This document shows positions 16,875 through 25,772 of a stretch of DNA of 64,000 bases, piece after piece; positions within the stretch are counted from its first letter, which is position 1; every line of letters begins with the position of its first letter. The position numbers were made by a program, and so were the translations under genes. Source of the stretch: Thermophilibacter sp944322145. Its GTDB lineage: Bacteria; Actinomycetota; Coriobacteriia; Coriobacteriales; Atopobiaceae. A model generated the notes under the pieces. The model saw nothing but the letters and a program-made list of their open reading frames with translations, was not told the origin of the DNA and did no database searches. Location of the stretch: positions 1,612,001 to 1,676,000 of the forward strand of contig OZ006999.1 of assembly GCA_963931285.1 (NCBI GenBank), given 5' to 3'.

Positions 16875-18041
16875 TTACCGGCGCTCGAGCGTGACCACGC
16901 TCTCCACGTGCTTGGTGTGCGGGAACATGTCCACCGGGGTCACGCGCGTCAGGCGGTAGCCGCGGTCGCGCAGCAGCGCGAGGTCGCGCGCCTGCGTCAC
17001 GACGTTGCAGCTCACGTAGACCACGCGCTCGGGCGAGAGGCGGGACACGCCCGCGAGAAACTCCGGCGTGCTTCCCGCGCGCGGCGGATCCATGATGACG
17101 ACGTCGAAGCGCTCGTCGCGGCCTGTGCCCGCCATCCAGGCCGTGGCGTCGGCCGCGACGAAGTCGCAGCGCTCGGCGACGCCATTCGCCGCGGCGTTGC
17201 GCCGCGCGCATGCCACGGCACCCGACACCTGCTCCACGCCCACGACCTGCGCGTCCGACTCTGCCGCCGCGGCGCAGATGCCTATGGTGCCCGTGCCGCA
17301 GTAGGCGTCGAGCACGCGCCTCGCGCCTGCGGCGCCCTCGAGCGCGAGCCGGTAGAGCACCTCGGTCTGGGCCGGGTTGGTCTGGTAGAAGCTCGTGGGG
17401 CCGATCTCGAAGGTGCACCCGAGCAGCTTGTCGTGCATGTGGCCCGGTCCGTAGAGCGTCTTGCAGCGGCGGCCCAGGATCGCGTTGGTGCGGCGGTCGT
17501 TCACGTTCTGGACGATGCTCGTGACCTCGGGGCATGCGGCGCGCAGCTCGGAGACCAGACGGTCGGCGCCGCGCAGCTCGTCCACGCGCGTGACGAGCGT
17601 GAGCAGCACGTCGTCGGTCGCATAGCCGCAGCGCACGACGGCGTGGCGCAGCACGCCCACGCCGCGGTCCTCGTCGTAGGGAGGGATGTGCAGGCGCTCG
17701 GCAACGCGCGCCACGGCATTGAGGGACTTGCGGGCGCGAACGTCCTCTACCAGGCAGTCTCGGCACGGCACGATGCGGTGCGTCCCGGCGGCGTAGAAGC
17801 CGCAGCGGACGCTTCCGCGGGGCCCGTGCGCGAACGGCGTGGCCGCCTTGTGGCGGTAGCGCAGCGGATCGTCCATCCCGCAGATGGGCTCGAGGGCGGC
17901 GCCGTCCTTCTCGGCCATCTCGCCGAGCAGCTCCTCGACCTGCTCCTGCTTGCGGCGCAGCTGTATGGGGTAGGGGACCGCGAGCCATTCGCAGCCTCCG
18001 CAGTCGCGCGCAATCGGGCAGGTGTAGGTCTTGTATCCCAT
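16875..18041 (-). CDS. RNA (uracil-5-)-methyltransferase, TrmA/RlmD family
   Basis: The 388-residue SAM-dependent enzyme methylates C5 of uridine in rRNA or tRNA. The N-terminus carries a likely 4Fe-4S site (CPIARDCGGCEW); another Cys, in RIVPCRDCL, may complete it. The SAM domain shows LDAYCGTGTIGICAA, VGVEQV and VIMDPPRAG. The catalytic Cys motif reads YVSCNVVTQARDL, where most relatives have SCNP. The ATG at 18041 begins MGYKTYTCP. No TRAM domain is obvious, which is common for short actinobacterial and firmicute members. It is convergent with purN. rRNA versus tRNA target cannot be decided here. Confidence 0.85.
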   Translation of the reverse strand: MGYKTYTCPIARDCGGCEWLAVPYPIQLRRKQEQVEELLGEMAEKDGAALEPICGMDDPLRYRHKAATPFAHGPRGSVRCGFYAAGTHRIVPCRDCLVEDVRARKSLNAVARVAERLHIPPYDEDRGVGVLRHAVVRCGYATDDVLLTLVTRVDELRGADRLVSELRAACPEVTSIVQNVNDRRTNAILGRRCKTLYGPGHMHDKLLGCTFEIGPTSFYQTNPAQTEVLYRLALEGAAGARRVLDAYCGTGTIGICAAAAESDAQVVGVEQVSGAVACARRNAAANGVAERCDFVAADATAWMAGTGRDERFDVVIMDPPRAGSTPEFLAGVSRLSPERVVYVSCNVVTQARDLALLRDRGYRLTRVTPVDMFPHTKHVESVVTLERR

Positions 18042-18351
18042 ACGGCCCAGTATACCTGCCGCCCGGAGGCCAGGAAGCCCTCGGCAGCGCGGGCCATCCC
18101 GACTTTTGTACGACCTCCGAAAGACACGCAAATTCAATCGTTTAATTCTACCGCTCGATACATAAACCACAAATCGAAAGGTCGTACATTTCTCGACGGG
18201 ACCCACTTCGCGCCGCCCTCGCCGTACCATTCGCCGACCATGGGCCCCCTCTCGCCTGACGCTTGTGAGGAAGAAACCAATGTGATATCACAATGGCATC
18301 AGTCGAGGGCGCCCACCCCGGGGCGCACCCGTCACCAGGAAAGGAATTGCA
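18042..18351. other. Divergent 310-bp intergenic region with an inverted repeat
   Basis: No gene is seen. The region holds a 10-bp inverted repeat TGTACGACCT (18107-18116) / AGGTCGTACA (18179-18188), extendable to about 15 bp with two mismatches. It encloses an AT-rich segment (about 18127-18177) that could hold promoters for either flanking gene. The rest shows no recognisable motif. Confidence 0.5.
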
Positions 18352-19371
18352 ATGACCGTAGAGAAGCAGGCCCGTGCCGCGTCCGGCTGGCCCATGCTCT
18401 TCGTCACCCTCGTCGCGTACGCCGCCGCCATCTGGGGCATGGTCCAGGGCATCATCATCCTCGCCGGCGCCGAGGACGCCGGCGTGCCGGCGCCCGTCGC
18501 CGGTCCCGCGTTGCTCGTCGGCGGCATCGTGCTGCTCATCGTGGCAATCATCGTCAGCTGCGGGTTCTTCTCGCTGCAGCCGGGACAGGCCCGCGTGCTC
18601 GTGCTCTTTGGCAACTACGTGGGCACCGTCCGCGAGTCCGGCTTCTACTGGGTCAACCCCTTCTACAGCCACAGCCTGGGCTCGGACGGCACCGGCGCCT
18701 CCATCGACGTGAGCCTGGAGGAGGGCACCCCGTCCGTGAAGGCTGCCGCGGCCGCAAAGGCGCTCTCCACCAAGGTCTCCCTGCGCGCCCGCACCCTCAA
18801 CGGCGACCGCCTCAAGGTCAATGACAAGATGGGCAACCCCATCGAGATCGCGACCGTCGTGGTCTGGCACGTGGCCGACACCGCCAAGGCCCTCTTCGAC
18901 GTGGACCACTATCCCAGCTACGTGTCCATGCAGACCGAGACCGCGCTGCGCCACGTGGCGAGCATCTACGCCTACGACCACATGGAGGACGACGACGCCT
19001 CCAACAGCTCCATCACGCTGCGCTCCAACATCGAGGAGGTCTCCGAGTCCCTCAAGGAGGAACTCGACCGTCGCCTTGCCCCGGCCGGCGTCTCGGTTGA
19101 CGACGCCCGCCTCACGCACCTCGCCTACGCGCCGGAGATTGCCCAGGCGATGCTGCGCCGCCAGCAGGCCGAGGCCATCATCGCCGCGCGCAAGAAGATC
19201 GTCGAGGGCGCGGTCTCCATGGTGGACATGGCGCTCAAGGAGCTCTCCGACGGCGGCGTGGTGGAGTTCGACGACGACCGCAAGGCCGTGATGGCGTCCA
19301 ACCTGATGGTCGTGCTCTGCGGCGAGTCCGAGGCCCAGCCCGTCCTCAACACTGGTTCCCTCTACCAGTAA
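18352..19371 (+). CDS. SPFH/Band 7 domain membrane protein
   Basis: The 339-residue protein begins with two hydrophobic segments (MLFVTLVAYAAAIWGMVQGI and LLVGGIVLLIVAIIVSCGFF). An SPFH/prohibitin-type domain follows (LQPGQARVLVLFGNYVGTVRESGFYWVNPF...). The C-terminal helical part contains YAPEIAQAMLRRQQAEAIIAAR. Such proteins oligomerise in the membrane and scaffold microdomains. The ATG is preceded by AGGAAAGGAA. A tiny ribbon-helix-helix gene begins 12 nt downstream; this pairing recurs in Actinobacteria and Firmicutes, suggesting a functional unit. Specific role unknown. Confidence 0.87.
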   Translation: MTVEKQARAASGWPMLFVTLVAYAAAIWGMVQGIIILAGAEDAGVPAPVAGPALLVGGIVLLIVAIIVSCGFFSLQPGQARVLVLFGNYVGTVRESGFYWVNPFYSHSLGSDGTGASIDVSLEEGTPSVKAAAAAKALSTKVSLRARTLNGDRLKVNDKMGNPIEIATVVVWHVADTAKALFDVDHYPSYVSMQTETALRHVASIYAYDHMEDDDASNSSITLRSNIEEVSESLKEELDRRLAPAGVSVDDARLTHLAYAPEIAQAMLRRQQAEAIIAARKKIVEGAVSMVDMALKELSDGGVVEFDDDRKAVMASNLMVVLCGESEAQPVLNTGSLYQ

Positions 19372-19383
19372 GGAGACGGGTTC

Positions 19384-19572
19384 GTGGCGGCGCGCAAGCA
19401 ATATCCGCTCCGTATAGACCCGGAGGTCTGGGCTGCGGTGGAGCGCTGGGCCGCGGACGAGATGCGCAGCGCCAACGGCCAGGTCGAGTGGATCCTGCGC
19501 GACGCCCTGCGTCGCGCAGGCCGCCAGCCGCACAGAAAGGCCGACGAAGGCCAGGAACAGCGTGACAATTAG
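19384..19572 (+). CDS. Arc-like ribbon-helix-helix protein
   Basis: The 62-residue protein carries an Arc/MetJ-type ribbon-helix-helix fold: strand KQYPLRIDPEVWAAVERWA followed by helix SANGQVEWILRDALRRAGR. It probably dimerises and binds DNA, perhaps regulating the SPFH gene it follows. The start is a GTG after AAGGAG. The last codons (GAC AAT TAG) lie inside the large palindrome at 19561-19687, so the repeat supplies the stop codon. Confidence 0.75.
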   Translation: MAARKQYPLRIDPEVWAAVERWAADEMRSANGQVEWILRDALRRAGRQPHRKADEGQEQRDN

Positions 19573-19687
19573 GACAGGTTGAATGGGGCGTGACAATTAG
19601 GACAGGTTGAATTGTCACACCGCGCTCGTGTGACAATTCAACCTGTCCTAATTGTCACGCCCCATTCAACCTGTCCTAATTGTCACG
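19561..19687. repeat. Perfect 60-bp inverted repeat with 7-nt loop (doubled GGACAG element)
   Basis: Arms 19561-19620 and 19628-19687 are exact reverse complements around the loop CGCGCTC. Each arm holds two tandem copies of GTGACAATTAGGACAGGTTG separated by AATGGGGC. It is a doubled form of the element at 11812-11886 with the same loop length. It provides the stop codon of the upstream ribbon-helix-helix gene. Confidence 0.95.
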
Positions 19688-19742
19688 CGACCCGAATTGT
19701 TTCCATAAGGAGTCACTTCTCGCCGGGGTCGTGCGCCTGTCC

Positions 19743-19748
19743 TATAGT
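19743..19748 (+). promoter_or_regulatory. Possible -10 element of the argG leader transcript
   Basis: TATAGT lies 67 nt upstream of the leader-peptide start. No clear -35 is visible. It would give a long 5' leader including the short arginine-rich frame and the attenuator hairpin. Confidence 0.4.
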
Positions 19749-19814
19749 CAGCCACGTCAGACAGCCGCGGGCCAATAGCCCGCGCCCGCTCAACTACTGA
19801 GGAGGCCAACGTTG

Positions 19815-19913
19815 ATGAACGTTCACAGCGCGCACGCGTGTGCCGCCTCCTCCCAGCTCGCCCGACGCCAGAACCGACGAATCACGCCCGCGATGTCGCG
19901 CGCGACGCTCTAG
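19815..19913 (+). CDS. Candidate arginine-rich leader peptide upstream of argG
   Basis: A 32-codon frame starts at an ATG with a good ribosome site (GAGGAGGCC, about 8 nt upstream). It contains five Arg residues, four of them within six codons (ARRQNRRITP) encoded CGA CGC ... CGA CGA. CGA is uncommon in this GC-rich genome. The frame ends 98 nt before argG and is followed by a terminator-like hairpin. This is the classical layout of ribosome-mediated attenuation: arginine starvation would stall the ribosome on the Arg codons. The peptide resembles no known protein. The attenuation role is inferred. Confidence 0.6.
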   Translation: MNVHSAHACAASSQLARRQNRRITPAMSRATL

Positions 19914-19944
19914 CTTGACGGTTCTTCTCGACAGACCGAGCTCC

Positions 19945-19971
19945 TGCGCCCCGCGACGTCGGGGCATTCTT
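19945..19971 (+). terminator. Candidate attenuator hairpin before argG
   Basis: Stem GCCCCG / CGGGGC (19948-19953 / 19960-19965), extendable by TGC/GCA with a bulge, is followed by ATTCTT. It lies between the leader-peptide stop and the argG ribosome site. Confidence 0.55.
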
Positions 19972-20011
19972 GTGTAGACGCATCCAATACCCAGAAACGA
20001 AAGGGAACATC

Positions 20012-21241
<1,230 letters not shown>

Positions 21242-21271
21242 GGCACCGGCGCCGACAACGTTGCGTGCTGT

Positions 21272-21306
21272 GGCCGGCCGGGGATGCCCTCGGCCGGCCC
21301 TTCTTT
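21272..21306 (+). terminator. Terminator after argG
   Basis: Stem GGCCGGCCG / CGGCCGGCC with a 10-nt loop, followed by CTTCTTT. Confidence 0.75.
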
Positions 21307-21307
21307 G

Positions 21308-21437
21308 CGCGCTCGGCGCGAGGTTTGGCGGGGTGCTCGGAAATTAGTTCGCATTGGGAACCTGAAAATGAGGGACTGCCGGGAAAAGCCCAGTTGACGC
21401 GGACGGGCGTCACTTCCAATGCGAACTAATATCCGGG
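21308..21437. repeat. Left copy of a 130-bp direct repeat flanking the accessory block
   Basis: This segment matches 27891-28020 at all but five positions. It contains a 98-bp palindromic core (21338-21435) whose ends pair as ATTAGTTCGCATTGG / CCAATGCGAACTAAT. It follows the argG terminator directly. No open frame in it is convincing. Confidence 0.92.
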
Positions 21438-21531
21438 GATGCCGGGAAGACCGTCCACGGAGCGCTCGATAAGGCCTGGGTGGAGAAGCGGCTACCATAG
21501 GGTAAAGCGTTATTTCCGGTCGGAGGTCCCC

Positions 21532-24075
21532 ATGAGCGGCGGTCGCTATATGGATCTTGCGCGCAAGCCCCTCTGGTATGTCGTGCTGGTGCTATCGCTC
21601 GGGCTTCCGCACCATACCTGGGCCCTCTCCGTTGCCGATTCTGAGCTCGCCCTGTCTGCATGCGGTCCCTATGCGCCAGCTACACTCCTTGGAGTTGTGT
21701 CGGGGGTTGCGGTAGCGGCTCGTCTTCGTGATTGTGCCAAACATGGGCGAGGTTCGGCGCCTCGGGTTTCGTCGGGCTTAGCAATTGCGGCGCTCATCTG
21801 TGGTTTCGCGCTTGCCGTCGAGTCCATATTGGGTCTGACGATGGGCAGCCACGGCGCCCTCTTCGCTCGGTTCCAGGGGGCGATTCCTGTTCTTTGCTTT
21901 GTTGCCTCGGGGACGGGGACGGAGGTCCTATTCGAGACGGAGATGTGCCCGCGCGGCTCTTTTGAGGCCGGCAAGCCTTCTTCTTTGAGACTGCTGATTG
22001 TTGCGGTCGCTTCGGGCGGCATTGCTCTGTTTTGGGGCTGGGCACTTGTGGACGGGTGGCTTCTTCCGGAAAGCCCCCGTGGGTTGCTGCTCGCGGCATC
22101 GCTGCTCGCGGCACTTCTGGCGTCCCTCTCGGTTACTCGGCTGGCGCGCTCCGGCCTTTCTTCGGTTTCTCTGCGGGAGATCTCCCGGTCGGCCGCCTTG
22201 GGCGTCATCTTTTCCTGCGTCGCATCTGAGTTCTACGGCCTGCGCTCAACGGCCTCATCCTGGCTGATCCGACTCGCCCCGCTCGTTGTGGTGTTTGTTT
22301 GCTGGGCGGCCGACCGCCACAGTCTGCGACGCTCGCAACGTGCCGCGTTGTCCATCTGCAGCGATGCTAACTTTGCCACTCCGCCATCGGGAGTCCCCTT
22401 TAACGACCTGCCTAATCGCGAGCGCGAGGCAATCGAAGGGGCTCTAGGGGGACTCACGTCGGCCCAGATTGCCGACCGTCTCGGAATCAAGCCGGCAACA
22501 GTCCGAAGCTATCTGCAGCGCGCGTACAGGAAGCTCGGCGTGACATCCCTCAGGGAGCTTCGCGGGGCCATGGGGATGGATGACGATGAGGACTCACCGT
22601 CGACTCAGGGACAAAAGGACGGTGTTCACATCCGTCCCGGCAACGCGCTCATCTGCCGCGTCAATGCGTGCGGGTGGTTGCTCATGGTTGCCCTTCTCGC
22701 ACTTTCCCCGCGCGTGGGGGCGGGCGCGTGTCGTGAGGCGGCGGTGCTCGGCATCGGCGTGGGTTTGCTTGTGAGCGGGGTCGCACTTCCGGCTCCGAAG
22801 TGCCGCGCCGCGCTCGTGATCTCCGCGCCGATTCCGGCTATTCTTGTCGGCCTGGGGTTCGTCGGCCCGCTGCAGCTCGCCCTCTTTGAGCTGACCGGTG
22901 CTGACATTGGTGTTCCTGAGGCCAGCCTCCTGTTCTTATTTCCCGCATTTCTTGTTCTGGGCTTCATGCTTCCCAGGGCGCTTTCTCTGCTGGCGGGCGA
23001 TTCTCGGGGAACGGACGGCGGATGTCCCGCTCGGGTGGAGCCCCTTGTCGTATCCGCCCTATTCTTTATTGCGCGCACCTCTGACCAGGCCTGGGTGGCA
23101 GTTGTTGCGATCTTATGGCTTGTCACCCTGGCCTCGACCGTCTTTCTGGCTGTCCAAGCTGCCGATGGAGGGAAGGGCGCTTCGGTGCGCACTCTCTCCC
23201 GGGCTCCTCGTTGCGCTGATGATTCGCCGTCACCCTTGAGCGGTGCCGCCTTGTTTGCATTTGCGTTTGGGTGCAGCCGCATGGCGATAGGCTCGGACGG
23301 TGCCGCGCCGACCCTTGTCTCGGTAATGCTTTTCGTTGTATGCGCCGCATGCTGTCTTGTCGCCGCCGCCCCGCTTGGTTGGACGGACCTTGCCTACCTG
23401 TGCTCCTGTGCGTCCCTCTTTGGCCTGGGAATTCTTGTGTATCCGCTTGGGGTGTCGGCGCCTCGTGACCTTCTGCCCACTGCCCTCTGCGCTGCATCGG
23501 CGTTCCTGCTCCTTGCCGGAGCCAGGGGGCTGCCGAGGCGCGAGCCGGCCATATTGCCGAGGTCTAGCTCAGCACCAATCGGCTTGGGGCTTCTTTCCGG
23601 CCATGCCCTCTCTAAGTTCTATTGGATAGAGGAAGTCATCACACAGGCGAATCCAGCGGGCCAGATCGCCCTGCCATCCCCTGAGAGTCTTGCTCACGAC
23701 GCGGTGCCCTTCATTGTCTACGTTGCTGGCATTGCTGCGTGCGGGGTTCTGATTGCTTTAAAGGTTCGTGAGTCAAGCCCCGCTCGCAAGGCCCTTTTCC
23801 GGGAAGCCGGAGGCGAACAGCAGCTCGATTGCCTGCTCCGTTTTGGGCTCTCAGAAACCGAGGCTCGGGTTCTCGTCGAGATCACTCGTGGACTCAGCGG
23901 TCGGGAGATAGCCGAGAAGCTTTCGTATGCGATTGGAACTGTCAACGCGGCGCGATATCGTGGGTACCGTAAGTTGGGAATTAACAGCCGGCATGAGCTC
24001 ATCTCGATGGTTGGCGAGATGCGCCGTGGTTGCGATTTAGGGTCAGACGGTGGGGGCGGGAGCGATGGAGCATAG
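21532..24075 (+). CDS. Polytopic membrane protein with two LuxR-type HTH domains
   Basis: The 847-residue protein is a tandem of two membrane-plus-HTH units. Unit 1 has about 7-8 hydrophobic segments and a LuxR helix-turn-helix at about residues 292-346 (LPNREREAIEGALGGLTSAQ, IADRLGIKPATVRSYLQRAY). Unit 2 has about 10-12 hydrophobic segments and a second LuxR HTH at about 770-829 (GLSETEARVLVEITRGLSGR, EIAEKLSYAIGTVNAARYRG). Coriobacteriia have many single-unit membrane LuxR proteins of about 500 residues; this one looks like a fusion of two. The ATG at 21532 follows CGGAGG. The 3' end overlaps the next gene by 11 nt, so it probably heads the island operon and may regulate it. Its base composition is lower in GC than argG and argH. 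Confidence 0.8.
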   Translation: MSGGRYMDLARKPLWYVVLVLSLGLPHHTWALSVADSELALSACGPYAPATLLGVVSGVAVAARLRDCAKHGRGSAPRVSSGLAIAALICGFALAVESILGLTMGSHGALFARFQGAIPVLCFVASGTGTEVLFETEMCPRGSFEAGKPSSLRLLIVAVASGGIALFWGWALVDGWLLPESPRGLLLAASLLAALLASLSVTRLARSGLSSVSLREISRSAALGVIFSCVASEFYGLRSTASSWLIRLAPLVVVFVCWAADRHSLRRSQRAALSICSDANFATPPSGVPFNDLPNREREAIEGALGGLTSAQIADRLGIKPATVRSYLQRAYRKLGVTSLRELRGAMGMDDDEDSPSTQGQKDGVHIRPGNALICRVNACGWLLMVALLALSPRVGAGACREAAVLGIGVGLLVSGVALPAPKCRAALVISAPIPAILVGLGFVGPLQLALFELTGADIGVPEASLLFLFPAFLVLGFMLPRALSLLAGDSRGTDGGCPARVEPLVVSALFFIARTSDQAWVAVVAILWLVTLASTVFLAVQAADGGKGASVRTLSRAPRCADDSPSPLSGAALFAFAFGCSRMAIGSDGAAPTLVSVMLFVVCAACCLVAAAPLGWTDLAYLCSCASLFGLGILVYPLGVSAPRDLLPTALCAASAFLLLAGARGLPRREPAILPRSSSAPIGLGLLSGHALSKFYWIEEVITQANPAGQIALPSPESLAHDAVPFIVYVAGIAACGVLIALKVRESSPARKALFREAGGEQQLDCLLRFGLSETEARVLVEITRGLSGREIAEKLSYAIGTVNAARYRGYRKLGINSRHELISMVGEMRRGCDLGSDGGGGSDGA

Positions 24076-24973
24076 TGAAGAGAGGTCGCATCGGGGAGGG
24101 CGTCGTCATGCTCTGCTTGCCGTAACCCTTCTCGTCCTGGCTCTTGCAGGGACCTTTACGTTTGCAAGGCTCCTCCAGCACGATGATAAGGTCGCGGCTC
24201 AGGCGGCCGGTGAGGACGATGATATTGTCATCATCCGACGATCCTCGATAACCCCTCCTGCGTACTCGCTCGACGAGCTTGTTGAGCGGGCCGACCTTGT
24301 CGTCTCCAGCACGGCGCTCTCTCAGCACGATTCCGTTCTCATCGAGCCCGTTGACGGAGAAGAGGCACGCTTCTTCACCGATGTCGAGTTCAGGGTCGAT
24401 CACGTATACAACGACAAGCTTGATGCCGTCACCGATTCCGCTGGGAGCATAGTCGTCCGCAACGAGGGTGGGAATGGCGAACATGTTGGAATGGTTGTGG
24501 AAGGCGTGCCTGAGTTCGAGCAGGGCGCTGGTTACCTCCTGTTCCTCTATCGCCTGTTTGATGGGACGCACTACAACGCTGCGGGAGACCATTGGTACGT
24601 TGTTGGTGCTGCGAGCGGCGCGTGGTCGGCGGACGATGACGGGACGTTTTGCTGCCCGTATGAGCTCCCCGAGGGAGGCTCCTTCGCCGATGCCGCCGAG
24701 CTCGAAAGCGTCGTCGAGCGCTTGAGAGACTCTGGGCGGCTTGCCCCCAATCCCGACAGAAGAGACGGGGCGAGCGCCAACCTTGATGAGATTGAGCGGG
24801 CCCACCGCGAGGGAAGGATTCCGGACGGGGTCTATCGAGAGCAGCTCGAGCTTGCGGAGCTCGAAGGGACTGAGTTTGCTCACGTCATGACACCCGAGGA
24901 GCAGGAGGCCTACGAGTTGGGGGCGCTTGGCTCAGCGGGCACGTTAGCGGGATCAGCGTCGAGTTCGAGCTAG
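24065..24973 (+). CDS. Membrane-anchored exported protein, paralogue of 25773-26666
   Basis: The 302-residue protein has an N-terminal signal anchor (HALLAVTLLVLALAGTFTFA) and an extracytoplasmic domain. The domain begins YSLDELVERADLVVSSTAL and includes FFTDVEFRVDHVYND, GAGYLLFLYRLFDGTHYNAAG and DHWYVVGAASGAW. A helical, charged C-terminal region ends in a Ser-rich tail. The paralogue shares FSAEELVEKSDLIVVGTV, RFFTDTSVHVDRV, DRYLLFLCQLQDGTYYN and DHYYIIGVSTGAW in the same order. I recognise no catalytic motif. The ATG lies inside the LuxR gene end, so the two are probably coupled. A likely partner is the protease encoded next. Confidence 0.75.
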   Translation: MEHSEERSHRGGRRHALLAVTLLVLALAGTFTFARLLQHDDKVAAQAAGEDDDIVIIRRSSITPPAYSLDELVERADLVVSSTALSQHDSVLIEPVDGEEARFFTDVEFRVDHVYNDKLDAVTDSAGSIVVRNEGGNGEHVGMVVEGVPEFEQGAGYLLFLYRLFDGTHYNAAGDHWYVVGAASGAWSADDDGTFCCPYELPEGGSFADAAELESVVERLRDSGRLAPNPDRRDGASANLDEIERAHREGRIPDGVYREQLELAELEGTEFAHVMTPEEQEAYELGALGSAGTLAGSASSSS

Positions 24974-25180
24974 GGCAAGGGTGTGCTCGAGGAGGCATGC
25001 GCGAGGACAGTCTGACAAACTGCATATTCACAGCTCAGAACAGATGCCTCTCACTTGCATAACAATCGCATAGCCGCTGATCGCAGACCTCTCCCCGCGG
25101 CGTGACTATGGTATGTCACGTCATGACGGGCGGTAATACGCCGCGGCGCTGAATTAACTGGTCTACTCGAGGAGGAGATT

Positions 25181-25758
25181 GTGAAGAGTAGGGTTAGGAA
25201 CGCCGTGCTGGTTGCAGCGGTCTATGCGTTGCTGTCGCTCGTCTTTGTTCCTCAGGCGTATGGGTATACACTCACCGGCCAGCATATCGGTGCCGGCTTA
25301 TGGTACCGCCCCTATGTAGAGTTTACTGCTGAGTCAAGAGAGGGAATGCGTCAGGCGATGTCCACGTGGAACAAGTATCTGCCAGTTGGGCAGCGGGCTT
25401 GCTTCGACAACACCAGCCATTACCTGACGTCATATCCTCAGAACGATGGGCTGTGCAGGATATAAAGACCCATCTGGGCGACTTCAACTATGTGGCTCAG
25501 AACACTTGGTGGTATAACCCCGCGACTGGGGCAACGTCTTCGTCTGATATCGATATCAACGCTAACTACTCTTGGGCGAACGGGGCTGCGCCGGGGCGCT
25601 ATGACGTACAGACAATTGTTCTGCACGAAATTGGACATTCCGTAGGACTTGATCACTCGGGCAATTCTAACGCTGTTATGTATGCCTATGCGTATACGAA
25701 TACAACCAAGAGGTCCCTTCACTCCGACGATATCAATGGTGTCCAGTCAATCTATTAG
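25181..25758 (+). pseudogene. Secreted matrixin-like zinc metalloprotease, frameshifted
   Basis: The first frame (25181-25465) starts at a GTG after GAGGAGGAG. It encodes a signal peptide (VLVAAVYALLSLVFVPQAYG) and the start of a mature domain (YRPYVEFTAESREGMRQAMS, TWNKYL). It runs out at a TAA at 25463. Coding continues one base back in another frame from about 25443 (WAVQDIKTHLGDFNYVAQNT) to the zinc motif HEIGHSVGLDHS (25624-25659). It ends HSDDINGVQSIY, as matrixins do. A single lost base near GATGGGCTG explains the break. Intact, the protein would be a small secreted metzincin of about 190 residues. The shift may be real or a sequencing error. Confidence 0.8.
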
Positions 25759-25772
25759 GAAGGGAGATGCTC

